A stretch of 64,000 nucleotides of DNA from Galaxea fascicularis (lineage: Eukaryota > Cnidaria > Anthozoa > Scleractinia > Euphylliidae), in NCBI GenBank assembly GCA_948470475.1, contig OX419338.1, positions 16,039,215-16,103,214 on the forward strand. Reading direction: 5' to 3'. How positions within the stretch are numbered: the stretch's first letter is position 1; the number at the start of each line of letters is the position of its first letter. Below the pieces are notes generated by a model, which was given only the letters and a program-made list of their open reading frames with translations, did not search any database and was not told the origin of the DNA. Positions 1 to 12,500 of this stretch are shown in pieces. A program made the translations under genes and the position numbers.

Positions 1-666
1 ATGATATTGACGGAGCTTCTATACGAGGAAAGACCCCTGGCCAACTGACTTTTCCAGAGTTGAAGAGATAGTTTTCGTGCGGTAAATGAGCGAAGGAAAG
101 GAACGAAGCGACGTTTTGTCACAAGGTTACGTACGGACTGTTTACATTACGCAGCGCAGATTTGTCACAGAAATCTAAATTTATTTCACTGAAAAAGATT
201 GTATGTTCCTCTCAGGGTTCAGAGTTATATTGACGGAGTTCTCGATAAGGACCTTGTTTATCCGGACAATGGAGAAAATAGTGAATGAAAACGGCGGAAG
301 TCTGGCATTGATGCTGGCAATGTCACCCTGACCGCCAGTGATATATATTTTTTTCTCCCGAGCACTGCCGTAAGTGTGGAAACAAATCGCCGATGGTCGA
401 ACTCTTCTTCTAAAATTTTCCCTGACTAGTATGATGGCATATACCTGTACTTTGTTGCTCGAAAAGTATGCGAGGGACAATTCAAGCACACAAACAATCA
501 TTCTTATCCGCTTTTTACAGCCGGGCACCTTGAGGGCATTCGCGCACATTTTCACGGAAAACCGTTTCGCTTCTAAAGTTGCTTCGGCATTTTTTCTTTT
601 ACTCTTTGCCTCAAAAGTTCCAGTTCAGGCTCCTCCATGTCACGATTTGATATGTTTATGTTATGA

Positions 667-1022
667 TCATCTTGTTTCGGTGACATCAAATGACCATCCT
701 TCGCGTAGCATTTTTGTTTTCTCAACAAGCGTACGCTTTTTTGGAGGTTTTCTCGTTTCTTTCTTTTTCACGAAGCAAAAATTAGTTGGAATAGATCCTG
801 TTTTTAAGTCAACACGAGTGGATCCTGGCATTTTTTTGAAGCATTCGGCTTCAAAATGGTCACCCGGCCACATGTCCTCGAGTGCTCGTGTTGGTACGTC
901 AGACATTTACAATCCATTTGGAAAGCAGATCTTGGTTTTCCAGCGGTAAACGATGCCCAAGACGTTTTGACTGTCATGTCTGACGAATTGTTACAGCCAC
1001 ATGCAATACACCAGTGAGGCAT
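667..1022 (-). pseudogene. Broken THAP-domain sequence
   Basis: Read on the minus strand from 1,022, MPHWCIACGCNN matches the start of a THAP DNA-binding domain (C-x(2-4)-C zinc ligands). After a change of frame near 900, the sequence GDHFEAECF followed by LKTGSIPTNF matches the C-x2-H half and the closing LK..S.PT.F of THAP. The middle part, including the conserved Trp and Pro, is missing or scrambled. THAP domains occur in host genes and in P-element-like transposases; this copy is interrupted and inside the last visible intron of the spectrin-repeat gene, so a relic is most likely. An exon of a real THAP gene with an intron is the alternative. Confidence 0.55.
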
Positions 1023-1151
1023 GTTCAAGAACAAGCGAAAGAAGTAAGATTTTGCTAAGCGTAAACAAAGGACACGGATATTGATCACCACCAAGCCTCG
1101 CTTTGATGTTACCAAAGAAATCTTGACGTCATCACGCATAAGGGCCATTCG

Positions 1152-1901
1152 CTGCTAGCAGAGGTATCTCAGGCAGAGAAATAAACGAGAGTCGAGGAGA
1201 GAGACCTCTGCCGGCTTCCGACGGGTCGCTTGATGAAGCCGCCGACCAAATTTCTGGTCGAAACTTACCGGTTTTTAAAGCCGGTTTCCGTTACACAAGA
1301 CTGCGCATGAACTGTTCTATTCCCTGCTGAAAACGTCCGAGCCCACAGTGTCACAAGCAAAACAAACTTTCGATCAGGATATCATTAAAATTGGCTATTT
1401 CTTCCCTTCATGATCACAATATCAAAGAAATGACACCAATACAGAAGGAAGACATTATTGTGTTCTTGGAAAAACGAGATACATTTACCTGCCTTCCGAC
1501 AAACTCCGGAAAATCCCTGAATTTCCTACTGGCCGTACGCGTAGCACTCCGAGTTTACACTTTTACTCTCCCAAGCCACTCGTTGTGTCTCCGATGAATT
1601 CCCTCATAAAGAACCAGGTATTTTCGTGTGAAAGACTGGAATTAAAGCTATCAAGATCTAAGGCAACTTGCCTTCCCTTGAAGGCTTAGAAATCGCATTT
1701 CGTGACCTGAGCATTTGCTTGTTGTGAACCGTCGAGTAATTCGAGTAACCGGTTTGCAGAGTCAGGTCTCATGTGACCAAAACGTCATTCGTTGTTAAGG
1801 AAACGCTGGCGCCTGCGCGACAGAGAACTCAGTCGTCGGAAGCCGGCAGCGGTCTCTTCTCGAGTACATTTCTTCTTGTCGTGAGAGACCTCTGCTAGCA
1901 G
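1152..1901. mobile_element. 750-bp DNA-transposon remnant with ~75-bp terminal inverted repeats
   Basis: Both ends begin with the palindromic 10-mer CTGCTAGCAG. The left end (from 1,152) and the reverse complement of the right end (from 1,901) align over about 75 bp, including CTGCTAGCAGAGGT and CTGCCGGCTTCCGACG, with a few differences. No clear target-site duplication is visible. The interior contains a RecQ-like helicase fragment. The superfamily is not determined. Confidence 0.7.
1391..1650 (+). pseudogene. RecQ-like helicase fragment
   Basis: The plus strand reads MTPIQKEDIIVFLEKRD, then TCLPTNSGKSLNF, which matches the Q-motif region and Walker A of RecQ-type helicases (usual form LPTGSGKS; here Gly is Asn). 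After a frame change near 1,565 the sequence reads LVVSPMNSLIKNQV, matching motif Ia. Nothing further of the helicase follows. The fragment lies inside the inverted repeats at 1,152-1,901, so it is probably cargo or coding debris of that element. Confidence 0.6.
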
Positions 1902-2529
1902 GGAATATCGGAAGGGCTTGCATCTCGGTTCTCTGTTGATTTAACGTCACTTTCAATGCTCTCTCCTTTGTATAGCCACGACCATTTTCCTTTGCGTCGA
2001 TTAAAACTTTTTCCACTCTTTTCAAAATCAAAATTTTGATATTCGTCGACGAACGTGATCCCTACTATAGCGGCCATTGTTTTTACAAGCTGCTCAAGCC
2101 GCGTATATTTAAACTTTCATTACGTCATTACAATTGGCCAATCAGGTACCTCTCTAAAAATAGCTGCGCAGCTGAACCGTGCGCTAAAAACTATCATTGG
2201 AAGAGGTCCATGAATGGGGGATCGACTCTCTTACCTCATCCTCTCTTGTTAGGGCATATAATTTGTTAAGACAAACTTGTATTGTTTTATCAAGTGGAAC
2301 GTTGATGAACAGCAGACTAACATCAAAAGAGCACACAAACTGGTTGTCGTGGTTGTAACTCTTAGCCTACTCTGCAAAACTAAATAGCTAATGACTATGA
2401 AATGGTTTGTGGTGATAGGAAGAAGTATACAAGTACAAAATAAAAAGGAATATTACAATTTTCAGTATCCAATAAGTATCGCATTTCATTTTTGACCATC
2501 AGGTACATTATATGAACGATTTGCCCCAC

Positions 2530-3565
2530 CTTTGTTTCTTAGTATCCTTATTGTTGTTCAATGAACGCCACCGAACCCTCAAATTATCCATTTTCTCGCC
2601 TATCGTCTCCTGTTGATCTTCCCTTATGTTGTTGTCGTTCATAAGTTCTTCAAAGCCTTTTTCCAGGTCGTCATACCTCTTGTCATATATGGCGAGTTCC
2701 TTTTCAAGGTCCTGGAACAAATCGAGACAATTTTTCATTTTTATTATAGAGTTTCGTTATTCAGTGCCAAATACGAGTATACTTAATCTCTGAAGTCCAT
2801 GTAAAAAGTAAATATCCGTGCAGGGGTAAATACTTTAAAAGAAAAGGTTCTTCAAATTAAAATAAAAGAGATGCTTTACCATTTACCAATGAATCAGTTG
2901 GCATTTTTACCCTCTCCCCAAAACAATAAACAGCAACAACAACAAACAAAAAAATCTAAAACGTTTAAAGGAATGTCATCACATAAGTAGTACCGCAATT
3001 TGGCCTTCCTTGTCCTTTAGCGAAGCAACAGTTTCTTCATTGGAATCTTCTGGAAGTTTTTTTTCTTGATCCTTGAGCCAACTAAGAAAGAAAAAAAAAT
3101 CTAATTAAGGAACCTCGTGGACAAGTTATTCACATACCTTTAGATCAAACATGCAACAACTGAACGCGACCAATAAGTAACAAAACGACTACTATCTTCC
3201 GACTTTATCTCATCAGGAGACGGCAACACTCCTTAATACAAGAGCCGTCACTGTCTCTGATTCCGACGACCATCGCATACAGGCGACCATATCCGTTACT
3301 AAGAGAACCGACCACCGACGTTGAGCGCTGTCACTTCACAACAATTTCAATCTTTTTTAGGCATTACTTACACATCAACATCGTTTGCGTCTCTCTTCCA
3401 ATCGTCAAGCCTTCCCTGAAGAACACCTGGATCCGCTCCTGCCACTTCAACATCCTCATCGAAGGACACAAGTACTTCTTCCACCGCTGGGCTGCTGAGA
3501 AGACTAGGTTCCTGCTCAACCAACTGAGCACGTGGTTCAGGTGTGATGTAAGCGAAAGCTTTTAG
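2530..3565 (-). CDS. Exons 51-53: Pro/acidic hinge and spectrin-like repeat 20
   Basis: Exons at 3372-3565 (194 nt), 2994-3081 (88 nt) and 2530-2711 (182 nt). Exon 51 starts with a hinge (YITPEPRAQLVEQEPSLLSS) and an acidic stretch, then a helix A (LQGRLDDWKRDANDVDV) that continues in exon 52 (WLKDQEKKLPEDSNEE). Exon 53 is again exactly 182 nt and has helix-C Trp (VRWRSL). Its donor is the weak CAAAG|GTGGGG. If not spliced there, the frame reads WGKSFI and stops, giving a possible alternative C-terminus. No following exon is visible between 1 and 2,529. Confidence 0.8.
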
Positions 3566-6500
3566 CTAAAATGGCAAGCATTATTTCATAAAGCAAAACA
3601 TGAACATGAGCAAAACATGTCTCTCACAAAGGTTTGGATTTCAAGAGTAGGGCTGATATTTTCTTGGGGAAGAGAAGTTAAACAGGCCAGAAGGAAAACA
3701 GTATTGTTTTGCTCCTGATGGAAATTGTTAGAAACCTAAGTGAAAACTAATGTGCATACCGGCGGTGAACTAATTCAGTAATGTTATTTGTTTTTATAAT
3801 TTGTCTTACAGGCACTTCCGCCTATGCATTCTATCATCACAATCAAAAACTAACCTTTTCTTCCTCTTCCCGCTTCTTTTTGTCTTCAGCTTCTTTTCGT
3901 TTCCGTTCCTCTTCTTCTTCTCTTCGTTTCCTTTCCTCTTCTTTCCTCATCCTCTCTTCCTCTCGTTGCTTTCGTTTCTCCTCCTCCCTTTTTTTCCTCT
4001 CTTCTTCTTCCCTTTCCCAGCGTTCTTCTTCTTCTCGTCTCCTCCGTTCGTCTTCCTCCCGCCTTTTTCTTGCTTCTTCCTCCCTCCTCCTCCATTCCTC
4101 CTCTTCTTTTTTCCTCCTTTCCTCTTCTCTTTGTCTGCGTTCTTCGTTCTCCCTCCGCCTTTTCTCTTCCTGTTCTCTCTTCCTTCTCTCTTCTTCTTCT
4201 TTTTGCTTTCTCTCCTCCTCCTCGATTCTTTTTCTCTCCTCTTCTTCCTTTCGCTTCCTCTCCAACTCTAACAATCTCCTTCTTTCTTCCTCTTCTCTGC
4301 GTAGTCTTTCCTCTTCATCTCTCCTTTGCCTCTCTTCCAATTCCCTTTTCAACCTTGCTTCTTCTTCTCTTCGCTTTCTCTCTTCTTCCTCCTTCTTCTT
4401 TCGCTTTTCTTCTTCAAGTCGCCTTCTCTCATCATCCAATCTTCTTTGAATTTCCTCTTCTTCTAATCTCTTGCGCTCTTCTTCCAGCTTTCGTTGCTCA
4501 TCCTCTAATATCTTTAGTCTGTCTTGAAGCCTAAAGCAGATTAAGAAAACTTGAATGTTTCTCAGTACATCGGTAAAAGGGACATCCTCTCATCCTCTAA
4601 ACCGAGCGTTTGTTCTTCAAAGTAACCAAACAAAAACATTTTGTCGCAAGTGAAAAGAGAACTCATCAAGGAAAGCTTAATAACATGTCAAACGGCACAT
4701 ATCTTGATTTACGTTGCCCTTCAAAGACCGGTACAATTTACAGTTTATTTATACATTGCTTGTTTTATTCAAATCCATAGTGGGCGATAAGAAAAAAAAC
4801 CTTAATCACTTAACAAACACACCTACTGGATTACATTCTCTGAGAGTTGCGCACGCAATGCTGTAACTATCCAACTCTCCATGACAAAATGTGTCAAACT
4901 AAATTGCAAGAAAGAAAATGCTCTTTGAGCACATGTGGCCAATTTGACGAAGGCACCTAGTATTCTGCCGCTGATCAGACCCACTTAGGAAGCAAAGAGA
5001 TACAATAAAAATTGACGACATAGAAGCAAAGCATTCACCTTCCTACCTCCAAGACTCCATTATTCAACCCACACAGACCCAACAACAACTTAAGCGAATA
5101 CAATGGCTTGTTACCTGTCGTGTCTGGACGTAGCTGAAGCATACAGTCCGTTCCATCTCTCGTGCAGTGACTGCATTTCCTTCTGTAGCCTGACTCGTTC
5201 CTCAAGTCCTACGCACGGCTCCGTGGTGAGCTGGTTACCGAACTTTGTCATCTCAGCGAACTTCGGCTGCTCGTGAAGAAGTTCAGCGATCATCTCCTAC
5301 AAAACAAACAGAAAACCATTTTCACCTAAGTCAAATCCTTTAAAGCCACGCCTACCTCTAGGAGCTACAACGAAAAAGGAAAATCTTCTGCTGCCACCAT
5401 CTCAAGTATTAGCAGTGTTTTGTTTGGGGACCGATATGCTGTTGGATTTCCATGTTTGGAGGGCTTCGTGAATATATTAACAACGACATCAAAATTAAAA
5501 CAAATCGAGAAAAGAGCGCCTGTAGGAACTCTTATAAGATGTTTAACTTAAAGTCGATTTTTGCAACTACTTGCTATTTCCTGTAGGTGACAAGAGGTAA
5601 AAGGCATCGAGCAAACCTATTTTGGCGTGCTTTCCTGTGGAATTTTTTTTTTTTTTATCTTTATAGGGACCTCCCTGTAGGTGGAATCCAGAAGCATGGT
5701 CATTCCAAATTTAACATACGAATTATGTTTTTGAAATGCTACGCGATTTGCTTCTAGCGTTTGAGTGGATGAAATCGTTTTATATCAATCTGTTAAGCAA
5801 AACTTTTGGGCGTAGCAGTCGACCAATAGTTTAATTACACTGACCTGAGCGTCATCACTCTGTCTTTTCACATAGTTGATATCATATCCGATTGGTTCGT
5901 ATGACTCCACCACGGTCTCATTTTTGACCAGCCATGTGTCAAGCGGTTCGGTCTTCTCTGACCACCTTGCCATCTTGTCTCGCTGTTCCTTCTCAAGCTG
6001 CGCAATTTGGTTATCAAGCCTGCAGCAAAGAAAATTGGCATTACTAATTAAAGATCTACAGCTAAGACCATAGGTTAGACAGCTAACTCCACTATCAACC
6101 GATCTACTGTACGCCGGCATTTAGGCTCTCGCACATGTTTTAACAAATAAGACCTGAGTTGCAGTAGGGACTACAAAACCTTTTAATCGTAGCTACAGCA
6201 AACTTCTCAAACTATTATTTATCACTAGGCATGATTTATAATGGTAATAGGGTTGATTGGAGTCAAATTAGATTTGTAATAACACGAGTGACGGGCGGGA
6301 GTCCTATCTGTCTCGTCACGAGTATGATTACAAACCAAATCAGACGACGCGGGATCCTGTTATCAATTAATCGTAACTAAAAGGTTTTCGAGAAAACCGA
6401 AAACATTAATCTTTTTATTCACCTCGAGATGCGTGAAAAAGAACTTGCTCAAGTGCAACTGTCCTCTTTCAGCGAGCGCGCGATAACGCGTACTGTCAGT

Positions 6501-9500
6501 TAATTACTTGGCATGACACGTACACTGTCCAGTTATATTGTCCTATTTATACTAAAATCATAGCTGGTGATAGCCGATCGCTTACCTTTAAGCACGTTTG
6601 GACACTTCAGGTGCAAACGTTCCTCAAAGGAGTGCAATGTTCCATTTAAAAATTTCTGAAGAAAATGGGCTATGCTCTAGTTCAGCCATAGCTTTGAAAT
6701 AAGGATAGTATACTGATAACTCACGTAACGTTATACGCATACCTTTGCTTCGCAGCTTCTGTGTTTGACAAAAGTTCTTTCCATCGTCCTATAATTGATG
6801 CTTTCTCGTTCTTTACCAGTCCCTTCTCCAGATCACGGACACTTGGGTCATTACAAATCCTGTCACCAAGTTGGTCATGTTTATCCAACTGTTTATCGTA
6901 CTGTTTGATTTCCTTCATTATATCCTAACAAGATAACGTAGCGTTCATAGCGTTGATAACCTTATTATTATCTTATTTTACGTTTGGGTGAACTAAGACT
7001 CGTACCTCTTAGCTTACTAGAGTTCAAGTTTGACATTTTAGCTTTCGTGTACGAGATCAAAATCAAAGATATTACACGCCTCCGACAAGAACTTTCTTTT
7101 GGTGCTACTTTTCCGGCTTAGATGGCTGAACTCAGGAAATTTACAGCGCAGTTCAGTGTAGTACGTTAGGGTGCGATGCGCAGTGACGCGGTACGGCACA
7201 GATATCCCACGCGTGACTTGAGATATTTCACGGTGTATCGGGAGAAAAACATTGCATAACTAGTTTATCCCATGCCAAAAGACATGACCGAGTAATATTA
7301 ACGCTACAGTGCACATATAACAAGAGTCAACACATCTTATAAGAGAAAGTGAAATGTTTCAATGATCACTAGGTGTTGCGTGTGAAAGATTTAAATTAAG
7401 ATCTAAACTGAAGTTTGGGTTTTCTTCTATCGTGTTTCAGAGGAAGGCGGGGAAAACAAGCCTCAAAGCCAGTCGGGAAGTATCCGTGAATAACGCAGAA
7501 TATGCAACGTCTTTGTCGACTTCTGATTGGCTGTATTTTCTAAGGCATGGTATAAAGTACAGTATACTACGTTATGGCATGATACGGTACGGTATGGTGT
7601 GGTATGGGTAAGCGTCTTGTTTGGTATAAAGCGGAGTCCACCAAGTGTTTCTAACATTGGCCAACAAGGGTTGTTCAGATTAATTAGGTTGCTGTTCGAT
7701 TGCCTTCGTTCCAACTAAGGACGATAAACTTGGTTTCATATACAACTGTCTGAACACTGAACTCTGGCTAGTCCTGTAACGCATCTTTGATGTTAGTCTT
7801 AAATCTCCAAGTTACTTGAGAATTTCACCAACCTCGATTTCTTGTCTCTGAGCCCGCGCATGATCAAGATCTTGGGCAATAAAATTCTGAGCCTGCACAC
7901 GCGAAGAAGTGTCAGCAATCCACTTCAGAGTAACATTACAAGAGTTCTTCCACTCTTCCAGCAACTCCTTTTGTCGCTTTTGTAAACGCTGGATTTCTTC
8001 TTCGATTCTGTGGGATCAGGAAGGTATTATTGTAACGCGTTCTCTTTAGAGCGAGATCTTCAAAGAAAAACTCCCATTGCGACAGGGATGGACTGTAGTA
8101 GGGCGAACATCATTAAATGGAGTGTATGAAATTAGAAGGTGCGTCAGTTTTCAAGATGGACGAGAATCATATGGAAAATTAAGAGAAGCACAAACGACGT
8201 ATCCAGTTCCACTTGCTTTCTAGACAATACACGTGCTTTAAGATAATTATGTTGTCTACCAATCAATTAGTTTTACATCATAGAGATTCTATTAGACAGA
8301 TAAGACAAGACAATTTTTCTCAAAAATGGAGCTTCAAAACAACCTCTTCACCCATAGAATTACAAGTTGCTTCGTAAACAATGAATAGCCGAGAGGCCTC
8401 TAAAACAAATAGCGCAAATGTTTAGGGCTGAACGTACAACGTCCCTGGTAGTGATCATTGCATAAAGAACGAGTGCTATTAGTTGTGATTTAGACACGTT
8501 ACACGAATGATAAAAATGTCCAGACCAAGTTTCTTACACATCAAGACTTATGGCCGAGTGGCTTATAGTTAAATGAAGGCGCGAGTAGCATGTCTCTTTT
8601 TAACGCTGACACGTTTACCTATTCCTCGATCCAGAAGCTATGAGGGGTACTAATGAAGGATTGTGGGAGGGTTTGGGTAAACGGAGGACGACAAACATTA
8701 CATCTTACGCCGAGTTTGTTTTCAAAGCCCGTAGTGTAGCCCTTGTCAATTCTGCTTCTCCTTAAACAACCTTTCCTCCACAACAGACAGCTCAAACATT
8801 TCCACGACTCTTTACTCGCGTACGTTTCCGAATATTCTCTGGAGCAGGGATTTGCTGCAGTAAAATGTCTGACTTGGTACGCACGCTTGTAGTTTGCCTC
8901 CAAGTTAGATTGAAAAATTACTATGCAGTTTAAAAAAAGGCATACGAAATAGAAGAACCTTTATACAAACCTCGGTTCTCGTGTATTGGCGTCAGATTTA
9001 ACTTTGTTCCACCTTTTCGTCAATGACTCCGTCTCCAGCTCAATCGTCTTATGATCGTTGTCGGCAAAATCATAATCATCAAGCAAACTGTCAGAGCGCT
9101 TAAGAAAGTTTTCAACCTGAGGGTCGAGCTTGCGCACTTCGTCCTTCAATTTCTGTAGAAAGATCAGAAAACAAACTGAACTTTTGAAGGTTTCCCTTTA
9201 AGCTGTTGTATCACGGACTACTACAAAACGAAACGCCAGTCAAAGAGGAAATGCCATTCCGTCTATCAGCGTCAATATATCGTTTAATACCAACAACGAA
9301 ATAGTCTTCATCGGTTTGAATTTCGTAGTCAAATATTATGGAAACAGGAAGTCTTCGACTGGCGATTATAATCTTCTCCGCTGAAGTTCATTTGTAACTG
9401 ACACTTTTCCGGAAACTTTCCAGTGGTTATGTTTTTGTATTTAAATCGTCGTTTATTTTCAAAGGGTTATAGATTTTCCATGTTACGACGGAAGCAGGTA

Positions 9501-12500
9501 TTGCGGACTCTTTTGATTTCAATAGAATTTGATAATGTTCTAAAGTTCTAACAATCAGAAATGAAGTCGGAAACAGGACGTGCACTCTTGAACACATAAT
9601 GCAAACATCGAGTGATTAAACACACTACAAGCATGAACGAACCCATCTCACACGATTAATCTGCCTTTCAAACAATTTCCCACTGATATGATCTTTTGTT
9701 TGCCCTTGTACTATACACGAGCGAAATCACTTATCGTATCATTAGAATTTATACAATTGTCCAGTTCAACCCACCTGAGCGTCTTTCTTTTGTTTCTCAA
9801 GTGCTTCCAGATCTGGCGCGATTTCTTGTTCACACACGCTTTCAACTTTCTGAACCTCCTCCTGGATGGTGGCCATCTCGTCTTGCCATTTAGAAACTAC
9901 ACCCTCACTTTGCTCTAAAGTCGACAGTTTCTCTTCCAGCCTGAAAACGAACAGAGTTAGTTGCCTCCAGTTGCACTGTCCGACGTTGTTTGAAAATGCT
10001 GTCAATTGAGTCTCCGATCTGACTTCTCGTTGCTGTAAATGTTCGGGTCGTTCGCGATTTTTTGGCTCTGCGGGCCTAGAGTTTGGTTCTCCCCTGGATC
10101 CGCTACACGATACGATTCACCACATACCACAAGAAGAGGCGCTGGTTCTGGATTGCTCACTACAATCCTCCAAAAGGCACCTAGCGCTATTCGTGCTTGA
10201 GGACAAAACTGAAGAAAGAAGCCCTTTCATTATACCACAGAGGAAACAAACGTCCCAGAATGAACATCCTTTTTAATAACTACTAAACACGTATGCATGT
10301 TACCTGGCACGATGGTTGTTTGTCTTGTCAACGACTCTTGCCCATCGCTCTAGACGGTTGCCTTTGTCACTTGCCATGCTCTGTTTGGATTTCTCATCGA
10401 TAACAGGATCAGATAATAGCTCGTCCGTAAATTTCCCGAACTCGTACACTCGTTTCTGTGGTGCTAGTAGTGGTCCCGTGGAATGCTGAAAGTTACAGAC
10501 AAGAATTTTAAACTTTCTGTTCGGATACTCAAAAAGATTTGGTTTTTGTCAGCTTATATACCTCGAAGTCATCATGTTGCCTTCGGACAGTCTCTAGGTC
10601 GTCTCCAACGGGTTCCAGTCTCTCAGTCTCTCGTTCCGCTTTACGCAAAAAGCTGTCAACAGAAGTTAAGCGTTCTTCCCAGTCATGGAGTTTGTGTCTT
10701 CGCTCCCGTTGAAGCCTCTTGGAAGCCTCGTCAAGTCTTAAGAAAAACAAGCAAACAGCAAGATTGAGAGCATTCACTTTAACAGTCGAACTTTGGAGTG
10801 GGATATAAAGAATCAAACCTTGGAGCCGCATCGCTGAATTGGATTCTGATTGGAGTAGGTTCAGCAAACGAGCGAAACAACACTGAATATGATTGATATG
10901 GTTTATCATGATTCCATATCTTGCGCTTCCGCAAGAACGTAATTTTATGACAACGAGTGTAACGTCTGATTATGAGGGTAATTTAAAAAAAATGTTGATA
11001 AAAAAGGCAAAAGTACAACATTCCCAGTGAATAAAAAGACACGTCAGTATACTTGTAACAAAAATTGTATTAATACCTTTCATTTCGTAAGGCCAAAAAA
11101 TCTTTGACTCGATCCCAGCGCGCTGTCAATGAATTGAGGTGTACGTTCACCTCCTCTTTCTTTTTTATAGTCAGCTTAGGATCTCTCCTGACCTGTTCCC
11201 CCAAGGCAAATGTGTCAATCATTTGGGACGTGTTTAAGTCAACTTCATTTGAAAATATCTAGAAGGTAAAAGAGATAGCACGACTATTTAACTTACATCA
11301 GTTTAGAAAGAGAAGTGAACGACCATCCAGAATAATCATAACAGAAGCTGTTGGGAAAACTGGGCAATCCTGCAAAATGTTCCTTAGCTAGCTACATTGG
11401 TCTTTGTGTATTTAAATCCTTGTTAAAAATGGTTTTAAACGGTTCATTTGAAAAGTAAGAAGTTCAAAAAAGCAGCGACACCGGTTTGTCTTCACCGGGT
11501 TTAAAAGTTAGTTTTTGCTAATAGAAAGGGAGGTGAAACATGCTCATATGAAAAAGATGCATAAAACCCCTCGATTCCCGAATGTACCTCAAACGCATCC
11601 TCCTGCCTCCTGACAGTCTCCAGTGTACTTCCTATCGGGTCATCAATAACAGAAATCTGACCCTCCAACTTATCTAATGCCAGTCCTGTCCTCTCTGAAC
11701 GGATCCTCCATCGTTCCAAAGCATCTTGTTCCTGTCGTTCTAGCTTGTTCAAGTTTTCCTCCATTCTAAATGTAAAAAGCAGCCATTAGTAATATTCTTG
11801 GGAACTTTATATACGAAGAAACACTACAAAAGGCGGGGCACCTTAGGTACGTTTGGATCATTTGTCAAGGAACCGTCCACACATACAGAGCTCTGCGCAA
11901 AATTCTTGTTTCCAAGTTCCTATTCTTCTTATCCCTTTTATAGATCGGCGTCTTCGTGTTTAAGGTATTGATAAACATAGAGTTACAAATTAAAGAAAGA
12001 ACGTTTGACCTTTGAAACAAGAAGGTAACCGGAATTGACTGAAATACAGCCAGCGCGTGTGGCTATAAAACGCAAGCACAATGAAAGTAGGTTGAATCGT
12101 CCAAAATTGTGTTGTGAAAACGCAGTCCTTTGACGACAAGTAAACTGAACTGGTCAAACGGCAACAAAAACTTGACTATCACGTTAATGCAAGCAATATA
12201 GCAGATATAGCACTTCGTTACCTGGCCTGCTTGGCATTGGCGAGGTTCACAAGCTGGTTCCATTGTTGATTGCAGATCTCAGTTTCCTTGCGCACAAGTT
12301 TTCTTTCTTCCTCGCCGAGGCACGGGTCTGTAACCAGGTTGCTGCTGAACTCGTTCAAGTGAGTAACTTTTTCCTGGTACACAGGAGCGTCTTTGATTAT
12401 CTCCTACACGAAAACATGGGAAGAAATTTGTCAATTACATGATATAAATAAGCAGCATTCTTGCCAATTATTTTAACCGCCATTGTGCCCGCCGGGTAAA

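Noticed and set aside
374..949. 191-codon plus-strand frame
   Set aside because: No recognisable domain, and it overlaps in antisense the THAP remnant, which explains the sequence better.
1795..2077. Minus-strand frames as the next spectrin exon after 2,530
   Set aside because: No repeat signature, no 166-184 nt exon with matching phase, and part of the stretch is the TIR of the element ending at 1,901.
3781..4534. Plus-strand Ser/Phe/Leu-rich frames of 150-220 codons
   Set aside because: They are the antisense of the Arg/Lys/Glu exon on the minus strand, which has matching splice sites and phase.
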